A DNA stretch of 22,500 bases, taken from Chrysomallon squamiferum (taxonomy: Eukaryota; Mollusca; Gastropoda; Neomphalida; Peltospiridae). The translations under genes were made by a program, and so were the position numbers. Shown here in pieces: positions 18,403-22,500 of the stretch. The notes beneath the pieces are model-generated. The model was not told the origin of the DNA. It did not search any database and saw only the letters and a list, made by a program, of their open reading frames with translations. Positions within the stretch are counted from its first letter, which is position 1, and each line of letters begins with the position of its first letter. Location of the stretch: the NCBI GenBank assembly GCA_012295275.1, contig CM022676.1:3802258-3824757 (forward strand), read 5' to 3'.

Positions 18403-18779
18403 TTCTTTGTCATTGTCATTATGTGAGTATTGTGATTTATTTGTTGTTATTTGTTAGAATGTGTCTAAGCTCTCTAGATTAAAATATTTGTCCTCTGCTT
18501 AGTTGAATAAAATACATTTTCGATTTTCTTTGTTTGTGTATTTATTATTACTTTTATTATAATTCTTCTTCTTTTTCTTCTTATTATGTTTCTTTTTACG
18601 TTAAAAATGTAAATAATAAAAGATAAAATAAAATAAAAAAGATTAATGATCGTAAAAAGTAAGTTTATTTCTCGTCAATTATAAAAAAAATAATAATAAT
18701 AAAAAAAAAACCTTTATTCAGTCGAAATAAAAATAATTTTGCTGGCTGCGAAAAATATTCTTAATAGCATGGTTCAGCA

Positions 18780-19152
18780 AATGATATTTCCCAAGACCTT
18801 TATATACGTTTTACATCACGTGACTACAGTTTAGCTATTTATAGTAACACCGGCTGAAGATTTTCATAAAATCCGTTACACTTCTTCCAGTTTTATTAAC
18901 TACAATGTAGCGATGACATTTTTGTACTTAGAGTAATAGACATTTAACATCGATGAACTTTTGTGAAAATATTTTCTGATGTCTGTAACTCTCATTCAAT
19001 AAATATTGATTATTGGACAGAAATCACGACATCATCGATTAGCATTGTTCTAATTTCATTTCCTGTTTCCTGTTTCCTTATCTTTAACTTATTTAATTCC
19101 TGAAAATATCTTTGATGATTAAACGCTGATGACATTAATCATGCAGGAATCG
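18780..19152 (+). other. Conserved intergenic block after gene 3
   Basis: This matches the blocks after genes 1 and 2 far better than the surrounding sequence does. It keeps the E-box CACGTGACTACAG, the GTAACACCGGCTGAAGA segment and, with substitutions, the inverted repeat (19096-19105 with 19141-19150). Confidence 0.5.
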
Positions 19153-19235
19153 ATAAATCGATGTGTTGGAGAATGAAAGTGGACAGTCAAACAATATCGA
19201 AAATGTAGCTGATTATATAAACAATTTATATTGTA

Positions 19236-19267
19236 ATTTATTTATTTATTTATTTAATTATTATTTA

Positions 19268-19335
<68 letters not shown>
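19236..19335 (+). repeat. (ATTT)n(ATT)n tract between genes 3 and 4
   Basis: This is the counterpart of the tracts at 5980 and 12202, with an ATT part of about 22 units. The AAT partner tract seen in units 1 and 2 is not present here. Confidence 0.9.
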
Positions 19336-19690
19336 GATTACAAATTTGTTTTCATTTGGTTTACACTATCAAATTAGCAAAATAAGTTTCTTGTTAATAA
19401 TTATTTTAGAATTGATAATACTATCACACTGTATGTTATTAACAGGATAATCACTGTTTTAAAGATAATGATTTTACTAAAGTATCTTCTATGAAGCAGA
19501 AAGCAAACAATCAGCAAAATAAATAATTAATGTATATTTTTTCTTAATTACTACCAAAATTATTGATTAATTGTAAATCTGTTTATCATAGAACAAAGGA
19601 ACTAATCTCTTCATCTTTCCTAATTAGTGATCATGATTTCACCACTAATTATTTTACTACAATACGAGAATAATCAAACATAATAAATGA

Positions 19691-20440
19691 TTGATGTCTT
19701 TGGTTTTTAATAGGGAAACTTGCATTTGGAAGGAGTAGCACTTTAGAGAACGAAAAAAATATAGAACTTTTAATTATTATTATTATTATTATTATTATTA
19801 AAGTTGTTGTTAATGTTATAATAGTAGTAGCAGCAGCAGCAGTAGTAGTAGTAGTAGTAGTAGTGTTAATATCAATAGACACAAAAAGGAAGAGTGTGCG
19901 AAAGAGTGAGAAAGCGAACAGAAAACAAAACAAAAGAAAAAACGAAGAATAAAAATAGTCTTGTATTTTTAAACTGGTACATTTTCAGTATATCATTTTC
20001 CAAAAAAATAAAATAAAATAATAATAATAATAAATAAATAAAAAATACAGATAATCAAGTTTTTTTGGCCTTAATTCTCCCAAAGAAAAACTTATACCTG
20101 CAATGAAATGATATGTAAATGTAATCTCTGATAACTTTTAGTACTACGTATTTCACATTTCATTATTTTCTTTCTTTATCAGACATTCATACTATCGACA
20201 GTTATCGATTTTAATGTACAGAAATGAATACGTTTAAAACCGTGATTAATCAGAGACAAAAACAGAAAATTTATAAAATAAATGATAACTTTAAAATTTT
20301 ATTCAGTTTACATAGACAAACGTGCTATTGCTATAACCAGGAGATAAAATAAATAAGAGAATTCAGTGACATTAATCCTATTTAACGTAAACAGACATTT
20401 TCTTTATTAAAATAAACTAGATAAAATAGTTTAATATAAA
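19691..20440. other. Unit 4-specific segment in the 5' flank
   Basis: This stretch replaces about 370 bp of units 1-3 (280-650) and does not resemble them. It contains ATT units (19774-19799), a short AGC run passing into TAG repeats (about 19826-19862), AAAAT/AAT runs (about 20005-20045) and otherwise AT-rich unique sequence. No terminal repeats or transposase frame were seen. The only open frames are repeat-driven. Confidence 0.4.
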
Positions 20441-20774
20441 ACGGTTTGTAAAGAAAGAATTGATCTGAAATTAATTTCATAATTAATACGAAACAGCGGA
20501 GATTGGGTGTAATTCTGAGTTTATAATTAAACTGTCTCTGCTCCTGATTACTCGTAAAGAAAGAATCTACTCACGATCCTCTCTGTCTGGAAGATAATAA
20601 TCTGTGAACAAAATGACGTATATGCTTTCGGATCGAATCTTGCTGCGTTCCCTTTTCAATATTTTAACAAAAAGAACAGATAGTTACGTCATTTCATGTT
20701 AGGAAGTAACGAGAAAATATAACTGACGAAGAGATTGTATAACATAAGTAAAATAATGTTGCAAAAACTTTGAA
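20440..20774 (+). promoter_or_regulatory. 5' flank of copy 4, without minisatellite
   Basis: 20440-20620 corresponds to 655-845 of unit 1 (AATACGAAACAGCGGAGA is shared). The 14-bp palindrome is degraded (AAGATAATAATCTG). The minisatellite that follows in units 1-3 is missing, so only about 150 bp separate this block from the exon 1 relic. Confidence 0.3.
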
Positions 20775-20821
20775 ATGGCTGTCATTTTCTTGTATTTTTC
20801 TCTTGATAACAAGTGTCACAG

Positions 20822-21134
20822 GTAAGAATATTTGATTATCTCATTAATGTGCATAGTGTATTTAAAGTGTATTCTCTGTTTTTTTTTTTTTTTTTTTGTT
20901 TTTTTTTTTCTTTTTGTTTTTTGTTTTTCCTGCCTTTTATTCTATTTTTGTTTTCTCTTATTTTTTTCGTTTTCTATTCACATTTATTTTCAAAACAATA
21001 TTTCCATTTCTTTAAACAAGGAACACGTGCCCGCCATTTAAAGTCAGAAACAGTCTGTAAGATTAATGTTCTGTTTCTTCTTATTATTATTCTTCTTTAT
21101 TTATTTATTTATTTATTGTTTTTTGTTTTGTTAG
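20822..21134 (+). other. Short intron 1 of copy 4 (313 bp)
   Basis: It runs GTAAGAATATT to a TTAG acceptor with a strong T-rich tract (20880-20970), without the A-rich region, cryptic exon or compound microsatellite of the other copies. Confidence 0.7.
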
Positions 21135-21346
21135 GGTTGGAAAACCTTGCAAAAGGTAAACCAACACAACAAAAATCAACAGCTGGAGATGCTGTTGCCT
21201 CGAGAGCCGTGGACGGGAAACACAAACCCCTATTTAGACGGCGGTTCTTGTTCTTCAACTCAGATCAATTCGGCGTCTTCGTGGCAAGTGGACCTAGGTC
21301 ATGTTTATTCTGTAAACAGAATAAGAATAACAACAAGTACAAAATG

Positions 21347-21908
21347 GTATCTTTTAACTTGTTTTAACATTTATTTGTTTTATTATTTGAGGAACTCACA
21401 GTGTAACTGCTATTTTTACTACTGCGACTACTACTACCAGCAATACTGTACTGTAATTATTTCTCCTTCTTCTATTACTAGTACTAGTTCTACCATCACA
21501 ACTACTATCACGATTACTATACACTATGTTCTTACTATTAATAGTTACAACAAGTAGTACTACTGTCAATACTACTACCTCTGTTAGATAATACAAATAT
21601 CACAGTATTTCATATTGTTGTTCTTGTTGCTATTATTATTCGTATCATCATCTTCTTCATTATTAACATATTTATGATTATTATCATTATCATTATTATC
21701 ATTGTTGTTATTATTATTATTATCATTATCATTGCAGTTATTGTTGTTATTATTATTACTATTATTATTATCATTATTATTATTATTTTGTTGTCGATCT
21801 TATTATTTAGCGATGGTTCATTTTATTTTATATTCTTTATTTGTTTGTTTGTTTGTTTATTTTTATGACTACTGTTCTTATGTACCTGTTATTTGTTCAT
21901 CATTTTAG
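21347..21908 (+). other. Intron 2 of copy 4
   Basis: It contains decayed ACT triplets (about 21417-21590) and an ATT/ATC-rich tract (21630-21790), then a TTTG repeat (21839-21858) and TTTTAG acceptor. The donor is GTATCT, weaker than the GTAAGT/GTACGT of other copies. Confidence 0.7.
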
Positions 21909-22500
21909 GTCCTGTTATGTACGACATGTATATAGGATTGTCTATCGAAACTGGAAAATCTACACTATTTTTGTTCCATGATTCAAATATTCCTGCTGGC
22001 GTCGTTGTGGACGCTTCGCGCTAATAGAACTAAGGGCAGATACGTTATGATACACCTCCTTTCCAGAACTGTGTTTGAACTTCTCGTGAATCTTACGTTA
22101 TGCGAGGTGGACATGTATGGAGCTAAAGAACGTAAGTATATTAGTGTTATTGGAAGTGTGGGGTTTTATCTGAACATCAATATCATATATATATATATAT
22201 ATATACGTTTATATGAATATTTTACTGTTGTGTATGTGTGTGTGTCTGTGGTGCGTGTGTCAATGTATCTGTGATGATGTTTATGTTTGTTTTATCAACC
22301 CATGGTTATTATTATTATTATTATTATTATTATTTTGCAGAATATTTTCGCCAGGATAACAGACGGGGTGCGTCATTGCAGTTATTACGTCATCAAACAA
22401 GAAGTAAACTAGACTGCGCACAATTGTGTCTCTCGAAGGAAATATGTAGCTCGTTTCTTTGGAGTTAGAAACTAAACAATGTTTGCTATACTCAGACAGA

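Larger units (their letters stand above)
12584..19440 (+). repeat. Tandem unit 3, conserved 5' half and diverged 3' half
   Basis: From 12584 to about 15660 this unit is nearly identical to unit 2, including the promoter region, exon 1 and most of intron 1. From the intron 1 microsatellite onward (exons 2-4, 3'UTR, downstream) it is clearly diverged. Parts of exon 2 then match unit 4 better, for example the exon start GGTTGGAAAACC. The block at 18790-19160 is again well conserved with units 1 and 2. Confidence 0.85.
19441..22500 (+). repeat. Tandem unit 4 (partial, oldest-looking copy)
   Basis: The homology to the other units resumes at about 19446 (equivalent to position 46) and runs to about 19690. 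It reappears at 20440-20620 (equivalent to about 655-845) and again through the four exons. The minisatellite and the 1.1-kb expansion of intron 1 seen in units 1-3 are absent. The unit runs off the window end within exon 4. Confidence 0.8.
20775..22500 (+). pseudogene. Broken copy 4 of the F-type lectin - PAN gene (partial)
   Basis: Exon relics are 20775-20821, 21135-21346, 21909-22131 and 22341 to beyond the window; splice sites remain GT-AG. Exon 1 is one base longer than in copies 1-3 counted from the same ATG, shifting the hydrophobic signal out of frame near a T run (20795-20803). Exon 2 has an extra G (GGG at 21215-21217) within the otherwise invariant core and another extra base before its donor. 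Exon 3 gains one base between about 21950 and 22020, leaving GPVMYDMYIGLSIETG and GRYVMIHLL/NLTLCEVDMYG in different frames. Exon 4 has TAG at 22466-22468 where others have an AAG Lys, plus a one-base deletion just after it. The lectin and PAN signatures are unmistakable. Assembly indels could mimic some lesions, but not all. Confidence 0.8.

Noticed and set aside
19691-20440. Transposon insertion in the 5' flank of copy 4
   Set aside because: No terminal inverted repeats, target duplication or transposase similarity were seen; left as unit-specific sequence.

Overview
The window is AT-rich, intron-containing eukaryotic DNA dense in microsatellites. It carries a head-to-tail tandem array of one small secreted-protein gene, all on the + strand. 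The combination of an F-type lectin (fucolectin/tachylectin-4/pentraxin, FTP) domain with a C-terminal PAN/Apple domain, phase-1 GT-AG introns, a candidate tRNA-derived SINE and huge (ATT)n/(TAC)n tracts suggests a lophotrochozoan invertebrate, most likely a mollusc. The species cannot be read from the sequence.

Layout: unit 1 (1-6372, gene exons 1788-4822), unit 2 (6373-12583, exons 8174-11057), unit 3 (12584-about 19440, exons 14385-17391) and the start of unit 4 (about 19441-22500, exons 20775 to beyond the window end). Each gene has four coding exons: a signal peptide exon; two exons that together make the lectin domain; and a PAN exon ending at the stop codon. All three introns are phase 1. 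Units 1-3 encode intact proteins of 227, 227 and 233 aa. Unit 4 carries several frameshifts and a premature TAG and is called a pseudogene. Units 1-3 each have a canonical AATAAA about 420-1010 bp after the stop, so they look like separate genes rather than one multi-domain transcript.

The units are mosaics. The 5' part of unit 2 (up to about 9253) shares unit 3's variants, while its 3' part (from about 9340) shares unit 1's. That is the pattern expected if unit 2 arose by unequal crossing-over inside the trinucleotide tract of intron 1. Exon 2 contains a segment of about 80 bp that is almost invariant in all four copies, including the broken one. Exon 3 (second half of the lectin domain) differs strongly between units 1/2 and 3. 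The copies lack the His, the adjacent Cys pair and the second Arg of the classical fucose-binding F-type lectin site, so the ligand is open.

Non-coding sequence holds: a degenerate minisatellite of about 62 bp period upstream of genes 1-3 but not of copy 4; a conserved intergenic block with an inverted repeat after genes 1-3; three perfect CRE palindromes in the 3'UTRs of genes 1 and 2; a candidate tRNA-like SINE in intron 3 of genes 1 and 2; and a possible alternative terminal exon in the enlarged intron 1. The likely shared role is a secreted recognition lectin, as in invertebrate immunity or mucus; this is inferred from the family only.
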